From the NCBI GenBank assembly GCA_032622095.1, contig CP136061.1, forward strand, positions 123,518,754-123,582,753: 64,000 nt of DNA, written 5' to 3'. Shown here one piece after another: positions 1 through 11,708 of the stretch (position 1 is its first letter; the number at the start of each line of letters is the position of its first letter). The translations under genes were made by a program, and so were the position numbers. The DNA comes from Siphonodentalium dalli. Lineage: Eukaryota; Mollusca; Scaphopoda; Gadilida; Siphonodentaliidae. The notes beneath the pieces were generated by a model, which saw nothing but the letters and a program-made list of their open reading frames with translations, had not been told where the DNA came from and made no database searches.

Positions 1-50
1 CCAACTGTAGGGTTTACTAGATAGGTGTGAGTATTTTAAAATTGGTTTTA

Positions 51-193
51 CAGTAATGCCCTAAATAATTGACTCCTTAACTCTCAGTGAGAGCTTTCCG
101 ATGAATGGCAACAAGTCATATTTCCGACTAAATCCTGAAAAGTTACCCATAATTCTGCTGTGGTTAAGGAGTCGATTATTTAGGGGATTACTG
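51..193. mobile_element. Tc1/mariner-like MITE, TA target site (copy 1)
   Basis: The ends read CAGTAATGCCCTAAATAAT and its inverse, with TA on both sides (49-50 and 194-195). The arms are long inverted repeats around a short centre, and nothing is coded. It lies in the last copine intron, about 60 bp before the final splice acceptor. Copies 2 and 3 are at 1086 and 7900. TA duplication plus long TIRs fits a non-autonomous Tc1/mariner-type element. Confidence 0.8.
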
Positions 194-253
194 TATAACA
201 AATTTACTGTGCAATGGTGCTATATGATCGCATGCATTATTGTTATCTTTCAG

Positions 254-454
254 TTTGTTCCGATGAAGGATTTCAATAAGAGAGCGGGTGAGGATGATGC
301 TACCTTGCAGGCCAGGCTAGCCAAGGAAGTTCTCGAAGAAATCCCCGACCAGTTCTTATCATATATGCGATCAAGAAAGGTCAGACCTAAGCCGCCGCTC
401 CAGAGACAAAATACTATCTCATCAACGAGCTCGCTTCCTATTTCAGAGCAGTGA
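254..454 (+). CDS. Copine family protein, last coding exon (partial gene)
   Basis: This is the 3'-terminal coding exon of a copine, a Ca2+-dependent phospholipid-binding protein with two C2 domains and a C-terminal von Willebrand A-like (copine) domain. Only the last 66 residues are here. They begin FVPMKDF, continue through LAKEVLEEIPDQFLSYMRSR and KPPLQRQ, and end at TGA 452-454. The block 'FVPF-(R/K)-(D/Q)-(F/Y)...LA-(K/R)-x-VL-x-E-(I/V)-P' followed by 'SYMR' is typical of copine C-termini, most like the CPNE5/8/9 group as I remember it. The acceptor is a pyrimidine-rich stretch ending CAG at 251-253, and the exon starts in phase 0. The open frame extends upstream to 101, but that part is the MITE at 51-193 and intron, not protein. 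The rest of the gene lies off the left edge. Confidence 0.85.
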   Translation, partial: FVPMKDFNKRAGEDDATLQARLAKEVLEEIPDQFLSYMRSRKVRPKPPLQRQNTISSTSSLPISEQ

Positions 455-931
455 TTTCTTATATAAAAACCAGTCTTAAGATAAGCTCAATTTCACAAGG
501 TTAGCAAGGAAAGTCTCACTTCCTCGTGAATGTCGGTCAGAATTATCTCAGATGCATTTAACCATTTCATGATGGGAGCTGCGCTGGTGCAGCATTAAAG
601 ATCCTGTGCCATGCATTCTCTTATATATGTGAGTCTCCCATTGAGACCATCGCATATATAAGAGAATGCTATGGCTTACAAGGTCAAGGTAAATATTGTT
701 AGGCCAATATATTCTCTTACATATGCGAGGCTCCCTATGGGAGACTCGCATGTATAAGAGAATGCATTGGCACAGGGTTTTCGCAAAATTTCAGGAAGCT
801 CCAGTCATGAAAGGGTTAAGAAAGTAATATAGTTTGAGTATGTTTTATTGAAGAGTATTAGCCCTGGGTCGTCGCGAAGTATTACATACAAAATGTGCTC
901 CAACAGCCACAATGACAAACCCCTGAATAAA
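455..931 (+). terminator. Copine 3' UTR and candidate polyadenylation signal
   Basis: After the copine stop the first good AATAAA is at 926-931, followed by AC-rich sequence. If this is the true end, the 3' UTR is about 480 nt and contains the whole TTAA MITE at 562-815. That would put a strong hairpin into the mRNA. Confidence 0.45.
562..815. mobile_element. TTAA (piggyBac-like) MITE with palindromic core, copy 1
   Basis: It is flanked by TTAA at 558-561 and 816-819. Its ends are CCATTTCATGA and TCATGAAAGGG. Inside are two successive palindromes built on TTCTCTTATATATGCGAG and its inverse. TTAA duplication with CCCTTT termini is the hallmark of piggyBac-type elements; no transposase is present. 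Confidence 0.8.
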
Positions 932-1085
932 ACACACTCAAACTACATTCAGCTCTTGCATTTATATATCTTTTTAATTATTAATTTCTATAAACTCAGC
1001 TGAGTATTTTTCTGAAATCCATCTGCAGTTTGGATATTACACCATACAACAGTGTAAATTAGCCCAATATTCTACCAGTGAGTTA

Positions 1086-1250
1086 CAGTAATGCCCTAAA
1101 TAATCAACTCCTTAACCACAGCAGAATTATGGGTAACTTTTCAGTGAGAGCTTTCCGATGAATGGCAACAAGCCATATTTCCGACTAAATCCTGAAAAGT
1201 TACCCATAATTCTGCTGTGGTTAAGGAGTCGATTACTTAGGGCATTACTG
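1086..1250. mobile_element. Tc1/mariner-like MITE, copy 2
   Basis: It has the same CAGTAATGCCCTAAATAAT end as the element at 51, in inverted orientation at the right side, with TA at 1084-1085 and 1251-1252. The arms pair over about 60 bp around a centre of roughly 40 bp. Confidence 0.85.
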
Positions 1251-1252
1251 TA

Positions 1253-3253
1253 GCAATCAATTAGCCTATGGTCACTCACTTAGAAAACATGCTCAGTTAT
1301 TCTATCAACCGCATTTAGTCTTCTATGTCAACAAGTTCTGACATGATGTGTTTTATTGGAATGTGAAATGCATGACCCAATTGGCAGTTGACCAATCATG
1401 GAACAGGATTTAGTGTAACAAACAGGCAATGTAAATAGTAATTTGCATATTTTTTGTTGGAGATGTTTTAAGACTCGGTTTGAGTTTCATATACATTAAG
1501 GTTATTTTGTGTATCCTGTGTTCTGATTTCACCCAAGTTGAGCTTCTCAAGTAATTGGTCACTCATTTAGGGTATATGAATATCAAACTGAGTCTTATCA
1601 GACCATCTCTAATTTTACACATTTTATTGCATGTGACAATAATTATGATCGATGTCATCACAAAGCAGTTGGGTAAGAGTTAGGCTTCCCGGCACACCTT
1701 GTTACATTAAGGGCTAGCAATATGAACCTGAACAACTCATTATTTAAAGATGTTTTCAGGATTCCGGAACTCCAGTTACAACAATATTTTTGTTTTGTTT
1801 TATATAACATCTACTTTTACATTACAATCTGCTTTATCCCAAGTAAAAAGGTGTTGGAGCTCATACGTGACATATAAATTGGGGTTTAATATAAAAATAA
1901 AATAATCCTGTTGCTTAATTAATTGTTAATGTACCTCCAAACCATTGAAAATATATCAAATAAATGGGTAGAAATTTCTCTATTTAACAGAATATTATCT
2001 TGCAGGTATCTCGGATCAAATGATATTTTATACCCTCAAGGCAAAATTGGTGTTGCAGAAATTTGGAACACTTAATTCATCTTAAATTTTTTGGTAAGAG
2101 AGACCTATTTTCAGTCCGTTTTAGGATACATAGATATAAACTTCTCCCCCATGATGTGTGTAACTGTACATAATTCATTGTTGTTGATAAGGGAATGGAC
2201 CAAATATATATATTAGTCATGTGTGTAGTAGTCCAGAAAATATCAATATTCCAGTCCTGAGAATTTATTTTTATGCAGATGTCTGATACATGGACACAAT
2301 AAGGCCATGCAATATCAATTTCCCATTTTGAGAAAAGCATGCGGGTGCATATCATATTTTATTATTTATTTAGGGATCAAATATGAAGCATTCCACCTCC
2401 CCAACGGCGAGATCGGGGTCTAATTTCATTTGCCCATGGCCATTATTTCCATGCTCAGATGTCCGTAAAAAGTTAGTTGATTAGGTGATATCAATTATTT
2501 TTTACTGATAGAGCAGTTGCAATCCATCTCATGTATGAACATAGTTCTCAATTAACATCATGAATCGGAAATCTTAACTGGGAAACAGGTCTGTTCTAGC
2601 TCAATTCTGCATCCGTATAAAATATGTACTGCAATTATTTCGTACTGATTAAAATTTTCTCTGATGGATTGAACACGATTAAAAAAGGTTGCATATGCTA
2701 GGTTTCGGGACTATGTGTGCAGGCCTGAGAAATGGGAAATTGATTTTGCACGTCCTAAGGACCACATTAGTGATTATTTTAATATTATGCTCTGTGCGAC
2801 AAGATTTTGGTATAGAATCGTAAGTTGATTCGATTCAGCCAAATGCTTCATCCGCACAGACAATGAGTCGCTGCACAATGTACATATGGCCTTGCAATTC
2901 ATCATATTAAATTTTGAGTCACAATTTATTCTCCTGAATTTAATCGTTTTCGATTTTGAGTCGTCGCAGTTTTGATTCGATTCACAGTTTATGAAACTCC
3001 ACTGTTCTTTCATTGAATTGTTGTCTACCAAAGGACCAAATCAAAGACCATCTGATCATACAATTTTGTCGCAGATTAGAATCATCTACGATGTTGCCCC
3101 ATCAAAATGCACATCGTAATTTGATATGATGAATCACAGGGTCCCAATCAAAACTGTGAAGACTGGAGACTGAATCGGAATTTTATTCGATAAATTGCAG
3201 GCCTATGCCCCATGCACCATTTATTAACATCTAGAATGATATATTTAAAAAGA
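1253..3253. other. Intergenic, nothing recognised
   Basis: About 2 kb of AT-rich sequence. Open frames here are short and lack any motif or splice context I can support. A short stretch near 2350-2430 resembles one near 46,330-46,400, so part of it is dispersed repeat. Confidence 0.5.
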
Positions 3254-3257
3254 TTAA

Positions 3258-3512
3258 CCCTTTTATGACGGGAGCTGCACTGGTGCAGCATTAAAAATCC
3301 TGTACCAGTGCATTCTCTTATATATGTGAGTCTCCCATAAGGAGCCTCGTATATATATATATGAGAATGTACTGGCTTACAAGGTCAAGGCAAATATTTT
3401 TAGCCAATGTGTTCTCTTATATATGCGAGGCTGCCTATGGGAGATACACATATATAAGGAATGCATTGACATGGTTTTTGCAAAATTTCAGGAAGCTCCA
3501 GTCATGGAAAGG
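3258..3512. mobile_element. TTAA MITE with palindromic core, copy 2
   Basis: The left end CCCTTTTATGACGGGAGCT is preceded by TTAA (3254-3257). The right end GGAAGCTCCAGTCATGGAAAGG is followed by TTAT, a one-base decay of TTAA. It contains the same pair of TTCTCTTATATATG palindromes as copy 1. Confidence 0.75.
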
Positions 3513-3605
3513 TTATGTTGTTGTTGTTGTTGGAATCTGATGATACGGGAACCATAAAATCGGATTGAGTATCTTTAAGAGCTTGAACACTATGTGTGTC
3601 TTTAA

Positions 3606-3839
3606 CCCTTTCTTTACTAAATAGATTCTCCCATTAGTTCTAAAACTATACATTGAAAGAATCTATTGTTGATCTGTATGGATGTTCAGGAAATAAAAGC
3701 AGACGACAGATAACAAAGTGCAGAATGATTCATATTCATTGGTGGGAAATATTCAGATAATAAATGGCTATTGAACTTATTATCTGAATATTTCCTAAAG
3801 GATAACCGAATTGCCATTGAGTATTTAGTATAGAAAGAG
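3606..3839. mobile_element. Second TTAA MITE family, with 19-bp hairpin
   Basis: TTAA lies at 3602-3605 and 3840-3843. The termini are CCCTTTCTTTACTAAATA and, inverted, CTCTTTCTATACTAAATA. The internal sequence differs from the palindromic-core family and includes a clean hairpin at 3745-3795 with arms GGAAATATTCAGATAATAA. No coding capacity. Confidence 0.65.
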
Positions 3840-3962
3840 TTAATATAACAAGCAATGTTTTCTTCCACTTCAGTCTTCCTTAGAGTGAAATAGTTTATTT
3901 TTATTGTTTAAACAGTTTATCAAATGTGTCATACAATCTCTAAAATAGGCAATGGTAATTAA

Positions 3963-4417
3963 AGGCCCACTTAATTTTCGAGTCTCTGATTATTTTTTTC
4001 ATAGTGACTTGATATACGGTTTTTAAAATAATCTATGCCATAAAATTTGATTAAAATACTATAATTCATCACCATTTGAAACATCTTTGTCTCAGAAGAT
4101 GCCCATAGAGAAATAGAAAACAACTGAAATCATAGAAAAATTCCTTCTGTTTTGGCTCCCAGAATTCAAACTAAAGATGTATTTTCAATGGAAGGAGAAC
4201 GACTCGAGTTATTCCCCCTCCGTTGAAAATAATACACTTTTTACTACAATCAAGATGACAAAAACATGTTGGTAACACAACAAAAACAACATGTTCACAG
4301 TTTATTACACCGGATAAGTTGATAATACAATGTTTTTGAGCTTCCTCTTTCAAATGGTATATAATATGGCATATATTTTATATATGTGATCTGGATGTTC
4401 GAAAATTAAGTGGGCCT
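3963..4417. mobile_element. PIF/Harbinger-like MITE, AGGCCCACTTAATTTTCG family, copy 1
   Basis: The ends AGGCCCACTTAATTTTCG and its inverse are flanked by the 3-bp direct repeat TAA (3960-3962 and 4418-4420). GGCC-type ends with a 3-bp TWA duplication fit PIF/Harbinger. A palindrome around 4170-4235 occupies the centre. A second copy is at 29,090. Confidence 0.65.
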
Positions 4418-4932
4418 TAATCAATCATAATGTTGGATTATCATACTCAATGTAGCTGTCATTTGTCATGAGTAATAATCACATCCACTTCATTCTCTAG
4501 TATTTTTCCATTGGTTCTATTTGGGCAAAAGTCAGTGCTCAGCGTTTTGCAACTTTTACCACAGCAATAAATTATGTCTCGGCAGACATCACTAAAGTTC
4601 CCAATATATTCAATGATATTTGTTGCTCAAAATACATTTTCATGATATTTCACATAATATTCTGCATTTTCCGATACAATTACACAGTATAAACACATTG
4701 GCTCCAATCACAAACTAAAAGAAATCCCATGGCAATATATACGTTTGGAATTTGGCCAAAATGTGTTGCGATGACATCATTAAATTAAAGTTAATTATTC
4801 AAATAAATATACACGCTGAGAGTAAGTGATTATCCCATCTTCTCCTGAGGAAAGGAAATCAAGTTTAGTGACAAGATATATCTTATATTAATAATACTTC
4901 ATTGCTGCTGATGATTTAATATTATAAAGTTA

Positions 4933-5069
4933 TTATACAATGTTGTGTACAGTATGTGTTTTTCTTGTACGAGTCCAGGTTGTGGTGAAAAGTCATATTG
5001 GTCGAGACACTTTTCACCACAACCTGGATGAGTATAATAAAAACTCATACTGTACACAACATTGTATAA
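4933..5069. mobile_element. 137-bp long-hairpin MITE
   Basis: The two arms, beginning TTATACAATGTTGTGTACAG and ending in the inverse, pair over about 60 bp with only small interruptions; the loop is about 20 bp. The open frame across it is a by-product of the palindrome. No target duplication is clear. Confidence 0.6.
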
Positions 5070-6203
5070 TGACATTTTTATTATCCATCTGTATGTTTAT
5101 CCAAATTTTGGGAATAAAACTTTAGTGGTTTTTTTTGTTATTTGTCGGCACTTAGTTCTCTATAAAAGCCTGTATTTGATCATCAGAAAGCATGATTTGG
5201 AACAGTAAACACGGAAATGGAAAAAAACTCAATGCGGAAGTGAAACGTCTGCTAAATCCATCAGTGTTGCGCGTGCATCAGAATTTCAATATTAATAACA
5301 TCAGTGGAAGTATTCCGTAATATGGCATATTGCCGTATTGGATGGGTGTGGGTTAACTGCTATCGCTGCTTGTTTGAGACATTGGCTGATGTAATTTTTA
5401 TGTTAATAAAGTCCATCATAAACCACCGGTAATGACTAATGAGCACAATGTATTCAATACGAGCACAGTTCTCGGCGATGTCATGGTTATAATATTTGTG
5501 AGTTCATTGGAACGCAAATAGCAATTAATTTAATAGCCAAACATACAAGCAATATAAAGGTAGGAATGCACGACGGACTGATGGTGGTTTCTAAAAAAGG
5601 GAATCTAATGTTACGGAAACTATAAGTTTCAGCAAAGTTCCAGAGCGTGGATAACAATCACAAAGGTGGGCCCCCGCCCGCAAATTTCAGGACTCAGAAC
5701 AAGTTAAGTATTTCGTAATAGTCAATTTCTTCAGCAGTCACCACACAATAAGCGATAGCCTGTACTAGTAACATCTAAGTATACTTATACAAACAAAGTA
5801 TACTTGCTGCAAATGACACCGCAGAGAATATCACTGATTAAAATGCCGTAGGTTCCCTGGTTTCGAGATTCAAGGGCGAGTGCATTCAGTTCATTGACAG
5901 TCAGCCCATTTCAAGACATAGTGCCGCCTTTCTTGTAGAAATATACAACGATGTCGTAAGTTCAAAGCTGCAGTGCCACCAATTTGAAGAATATAATATA
6001 CAACAACCTGAAGAGTAACCATGTCGCATCATCAAATGAACTGCCGACTGTTTGCAACATATATTAGTAGTACTCATGTTGTTGGAATCTCTTTGATACA
6101 TGATCAAAGTTTGTTAACCCCTCGGTTGTAGATGAAACTGTGTAAAACAATCTGGGTATTCAACAATAACTGGCATTTTCCAACATCCGAAATAAATAAT
6201 GCA
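5070..6203. other. Intergenic, nothing recognised
   Basis: No conserved open frame, RNA gene or terminal repeat was seen in this stretch. Confidence 0.45.
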
Positions 6204-6285
6204 GATTAATCGACGACGGAAATGGTCATCGATTATCGGCTTTATCAATGGTTCATCGATTATACGATTAATCGTGGCACCCCTA
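6204..6285. mobile_element. hAT terminal fragment
   Basis: It ends in CGATTAATCGTGGCACCCCTA, the inverse of a TAGGGGTGCCACG-type hAT terminus, and has repeated TCGATTA motifs inside. No matching left end is present, so this is a one-ended relic. Confidence 0.45.
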
Positions 6286-7092
6286 ACTATATCTGAACTG
6301 ATATTCTATGGACATCAAGGATTTGATAAAAATCTATTTATCCCAAACTCTGTGTGAATACTATAATTATTTCATGAGTGACTGGCAGTGGAAATATCAA
6401 TTTTCAACATCGCAAGTTGAAACTTTATATTTCTACTGCTGGTAACGAATGAAATAACATGGGATTCACTCAAAAAAACATAGTTGTTCCATTTATTATA
6501 TGCTTGAACCATGTTGATAATTATTATTTTCAATGCTTAAAGTTATGCAGTTAAATTATGCAGCATTTCACTTGTAATAGCACAACAAATTAAACAATAC
6601 ATAAAACCTATCACCAAAACCGCTTTCAAGTTATGACGTCATTCGGCAAGCTACAGTTCAGCTAATTTTATCGGAAGTAAGCTACGGTGAAGATATCATT
6701 TTTAAATAACAACATGATATCTGTTGGTCTAGACACTAAATACGATATTTACGTTTTGGCAATTTCCCACGATTTAATAGGGAAGCATGTAATAAAATGT
6801 TATTCCTTGTGCCTGTATGTGTAGTTTAAGTTTCATACCAAATTGCTGTACATATTTCTTTGAAATACAATTTAGTGCTAGATGTGGTCTCCTATGTCCT
6901 TTTACATGTACTGTGATATATTATGCTCCTATTAACGATGAATCTTTTTATCTTTATTTAAACTAGTGTAGTTACATGGTTGTGATTGATTCCTTTATTG
7001 CAAATCTCAGGAGTTTCTCTGCATTTCATCTGCTTATATGATCTGAACATTAGAGGATAAACATGTTGCCTGATTGGGACATTTATCTGTTG

Positions 7093-7316
7093 GTTCTATG
7101 ACTGAAGCCTCCTGAAATTTTGCAAAAACCCTGTTCGAGACTTCCATAGGGAGCCTTGCATATATACGAGATTACTATGGCCTAACAATATTTACATTGA
7201 CCTTGTAAGCCAGTGCATTCTCTTATATATGCCTTATGGGAGACTCGCATCTATAAGTGAATGCACTGGCACAGGATCTTTAATGCTGCACCAGCGCAGC
7301 TCCTGTCATGAAAGGG
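7093..7316. mobile_element. TTAA MITE with palindromic core, copy 3 (decayed)
   Basis: Inverted relative to copy 1. The right end TCATGAAAGGG is followed by TTAA at 7317-7320. The left end, ATGACTGAAGCC, is mutated and its TTAA is lost. The internal palindromes are partly eroded. Confidence 0.65.
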
Positions 7317-7899
7317 TTAAGAGTTGCTGCGTTAGACATGGCTGAGTTTCTGTAAACAGTTTATTTCACTTCCTTCTGAATAATGTGTTCTGTTCCATGA
7401 AAATATAGTTCTAATCGTTCCATATTTTGAAAAGATATAAACCGATCCTTCCAAGCAAATCCATGAAATCCATGGACTAAAATTCCATATCATGCCAATT
7501 TTACATTGAAAATGCATAAGTATGAATGTGTTTAAGAAACGCGACATGACTGGTACTTTCCTACACAAGAACATAAAGAATTATCCACCTGAAAATACTA
7601 GTAGACAAAACATTAGAATGACAAATATGGCATAATCAAGATACCTCACACAGATGCATTACCTTTGGGGTGAAAACATTCACTTTGAGTGATCTCTGTA
7701 CATTTGATCTGTTCATGACATACATGTATTTGTTATTGACCCGTTATTTCATAGAACTTACTATTTCCTGCATAGTAGACTTTATCACCTAACATTAAAC
7801 AGCTTACCATAAGTAGACTGACTTCTGCTATTGACTTATAGCTGTGAATGGGATCCAGACAGGCCAAATGTTATGGAAGTGAGTTCTGTAATTTAATTA

Positions 7900-8113
7900 C
7901 AGTAATGCCTTAAATAATCGACTCCTTTACCACAGCCAGAATTATGTGTAATTTTTCAGGATTTAGTCGGAAATATGGCTTGTTGCCATTCATCGGAAAG
8001 ATCTCAGTGAGAGCATTCCGATGAATAGGAACAAGCCATATTTTCAACTAAATCCTGAAAAGTTACCCATAATTCTGCTGTGGTTAAGCAGTCGATTATT
8101 TAGGGCATTACTG
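7900..8113. mobile_element. Tc1/mariner-like MITE, copy 3
   Basis: TA lies at 7898-7899 and 8114-8115, with ends CAGTAATGCC and GGCATTACTG. It is longer than copy 2 because the centre (GCTTGTTGCCATTCATCGG and its inverse) is retained on both sides. Confidence 0.8.
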
Positions 8114-8248
8114 TAGGATATGCATTTCATTGTTGCAGAGAAACTTGTTATTATAAAATTTGAAGTCAGAAGGAATGACCCTAGTATTTACAATCACATA
8201 TCTTGGTTCATATATAAGAATGGCTTCCGTAACACTTTTAATTAATAG

Positions 8249-8455
8249 GGGGCCTCGTTGGCTCAGTTGGTTAGGGATACAACTCCAAGCCGTCTGCCCG
8301 GTTGTTTGCCGCACATGGTCAACGAGTTTATCATCCAATAAAAATAACTCTTAGATTAGCCATCAGTGTGAGTCTTTCCTCCACCACTAAAACTGGCTAT
8401 GTTGTGATATTGACTTAGTTGCTGAAAGTGACATTAAACCCCAATCAATCAATCC
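8249..8455 (+). repeat. tRNA-derived SINE
   Basis: The head carries a clear pol III A box, TGGCTCAGTTGG (about 8259). The B box region (near 8298) is degenerate. The tRNA-unrelated body runs through CATGGTCAACGAG and CCACTAAAACTGGCTATG, and the element ends in a CAATCAATCAATC tail. This architecture is common to mollusc SINEs as I remember them. No target duplication was found. Confidence 0.7.
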
Positions 8456-11068
8456 ATATCGCTTTAGGGTCTATTTTAACAGTGACTCAAAGCGCCACCA
8501 TAACAATTTAATGATTGATACATGCTGATATGTGGTTCACTTGGGGATTGTTCAGATACTACATGAGTTCAACAAACATAATTAGTCTGTTCATTGAACA
8601 TATATGAACAATTCCACTCTATACTATTATACTAAAGTGATGTGAAACACTCAAATAGAAATTGAGAATAATCTTGCTCAAAGTAGTTATTTGTTATGAA
8701 TATTAATCCAAATTGACGACACACACCGTCATTCTTATACATGTATATTAATTAAATGCAATGACTTGATGGTTAAATCATTTGTGTTAGATTATCGCCG
8801 ATAGTTGCGTCCCGAATTGAGATGTAAATATTTACATTTGGACGTAGTTCAGATGATGTTTTCTATGGAGTGGTATGGTCGATTTCTTTTTAATTTTCGG
8901 TGATTTTAGTAGAATGCCTGAGTACTAACTTATCAATTTTACACACCCGAACAAGTCCATAATATGTCTTTAATGGGAGAAGCCATTTGGTAATTTAGTG
9001 GATTCATTTCATCTGGATAGAACAAGTAATTGAATAGCTGCATTTCTCTTGCCTGCCTGGATTCCATATTAGTTGTAACATTAACCTTGTTAATTTTATA
9101 ATCTTTTATACAAATTTATCATTTTATCATAATATTTACATCTATTGTTTTAATAAAATATTATAAACTGTTCCGTGGTTACTTTCTCCCTGCCACATGT
9201 TACATTTATTCATCTGGCGAATATACAAAGGATCTAATGATTATGATGTGAATGTGTTGGTTTGACGTCGATGGCAATTTTGATGGTTAAAATCTTTGTG
9301 ATGACCTTTGGTCCAGAACCAAAAGAAAATATATTCACCCATATGCAGAGTTTATTTTGGTATACAAAATGTTAGAGAAATTATCATCTCCGATTTTACA
9401 CAACAACCAACCATATAAAACCAAGATGAAATAAAGCAATAACTTCTGATGAAGCCTGATATTAAACGGCTCAAATTTGTATGACACACAGGTGGGCAAT
9501 TTCCATGACACTTTATAGATAAGGCAATAGAAAATTGGAAACATACGTTTAGCCAAGGCCTCCTCCCCCACATGCCTATATCAAGTACAGTTGACTTTTA
9601 ACGATGGACAGAAACCATCTGAAAATTATAGTAACTTATCACTGTCTGATACCCGTTTAGGTTTGTATGTTTCAAAATGGTGGCACCCAGTGGTCATGAT
9701 AAACGATAGGTGCATACATTTGTATGTTGTCTTCAAGCATCAATCAACGACATCTATGGGAGAAACACCTCAGAACAGTTATGTAGAAATTGGTATACCC
9801 AACACCTACATAACATACCTTTCTCATAACAGGCATGTGAAAATCTGCATTTGGCGTGTCAAGTCATAAAAAAATATGGAAATTTTCTTGAGGCGGCGAA
9901 ATGTTCGCTTTTCGTAATTTTTTGGCCCTGAACTCGTGGATCTGCAAATGTATGTATTATCATGGGTAGGTTACGTTACCACACATCTTCGGAATGCAAA
10001 ACTGACCTTTGAAAATTTCAAAATGTTCAGATTCAGATTTGCAATATTTCCAATGATTTTGTTCAGGTTCAGAAACAATTTTCATTCAGGTTCGGACACA
10101 CCAAAATGCCAACGAGAAGCGAATTGTCTGGATGCAGTCGCATTGTTATTGTGTTTTTGTCGCCTTCCCGACACCATGTCAAATGCTTCTGCACCCCGCT
10201 GCTTGTGAGAAATTACATTCTGCACCGATCACGTATCTTGTCCCTATCCTCATGAAATGAAGTGTTGCCCATGCAGGTTGAGAGGTATTCAAACCTTTGA
10301 TGTGGTTGTGGTTTTCTATCGGTTAAAGCCATGTGGGGACACACTGTCTTCATTTGTGGATTCTCCACCTTGGAAATTCCATTTACACACCCTTGACCCA
10401 GATCAAAAGTCGCAAAATTTAGGAAATCAGCTAAATTTCTGTCCAAAGATTTTACCGAAACGGCGAAAGTAGTAAAATATTATATTTTTTGTATATTCCA
10501 AACTAAATATATGTTGGAAATCAAACTATCACAACAATTTCAACCTACATTTGGTTTGCAATTTCCAACTGTTATATTTATTGAAGCATGTCTGTGTATA
10601 AATAATTATGTCTAGTCTAGTTATGTGATATCAGTGTTACTGGCGGAGACCACATTATAAGTGCAATCTTGTCTTGATTCTGGCTCACAAAGACAAATGA
10701 CGTCATGGACCATGTCATGACGTCTTCGATGGTTTTCGTTCAGTTAACGAACGAAATTGGTCAAAATGAAACTGACTGATAGGCCTAAATGCCATAGGAA
10801 TTCTTCGGAAATGGTGAAATTGCCAATTTCATATTCATTCTGTTGGTCCACTGCCGATTCCGTGCTTTAAGAATTTCTTAATTTGGACACCCAATTGCTC
10901 CCATAGCAGATAACAATTCGAAAGCAATACATGACTGGAAGTCAAGCGATATTTCACCACTATTTTATCACGCTGGTCATCCTATAAGCCTAATACCCGC
11001 TGCAGGCAAATATTGAGTAAACCCTGTTGCGGACACGAGTGAAGACTATGCAGGTAGGTTTGTTATGG
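8456..11068. other. Intergenic, no gene recognised
   Basis: The longest open frames here (around 9591-9869 and 9936-10208) have no motif, no overlapping conserved domain and ordinary base composition. I treat the whole stretch as intergenic. Confidence 0.45.
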
Positions 11069-11240
11069 CACAGGGGCCTGTAAAGCGCTCCGCTGCCCGC
11101 CCCCTTTTGCACTGCCCGTATACGCCGCCTCTACCATTAACGTGAAGCAGGCGCGTACATAGAGGCGGCGTATATACATATGGGCAGTGCAAAAGGGGGG
11201 CGGGGGGCGGGCAGCGGAGCGCGTTATACAGGCCCCTGTG
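11069..11240. mobile_element. GC-rich hairpin MITE, CACAGGGGCC family, copy 1
   Basis: The ends CACAGGGGCCTGT and ACAGGCCCCTGTG enclose arms that pair over about 70 bp, including CGCTCCGCTGCCCGCC and its inverse. It is very GC-rich in an AT-rich setting. No target duplication is evident. Confidence 0.65.
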
Positions 11241-11479
11241 CTGTGCGCGGTGATAAATTTGGACATCGTTGTCAACGTTACATTGTTATAGATAGTTTAG
11301 AAAACTAAATCTACATTCACATTGGAATTTGCTGCATTTAAGTAGGATTGACAATTGCATGTGATACGTACTCTACGGTGTCGGAGTAAACCCCAAAGCG
11401 GGCATGATTTTGCCCGCATCGCAGTTTTCTCCTGCCCGCATTACATTTTACCTTATCGATGTACGGTATATGTTTGGAA

Positions 11480-11653
11480 CACAGGGGCCTCTAACGCGCT
11501 CCGCCCCTTTACACTATACCCATATACGCCAAAACTATATAGGCCTACGCGCCTGCTTTACGGTAATGGTGTCCTATATATGATACCATTAACGTAAAGC
11601 AGGTGCGTATATGGGTAGTGCAAAGTCAGCGGAGTGCGTTACAGACCCCTGTG
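11480..11653. mobile_element. GC-rich hairpin MITE, copy 2
   Basis: It has the same CACAGGGGCC start and CCCCTGTG end as the copy at 11,069, with CCATTAACGT-AAAGCAGG in the middle of both. The two copies are only 239 bp apart. Confidence 0.65.
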
Positions 11654-11708
11654 ATGAAACTTAAATTTACCCAAAAATTCCGAATGTGCCCGATTAAGAT
11701 TATGCATT

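Noticed and set aside
101-253. N-terminal extension of the copine frame back to an ATG at 101
   Set aside because: It reads through a MITE and intron; the protein match begins exactly after the CAG acceptor at 253.
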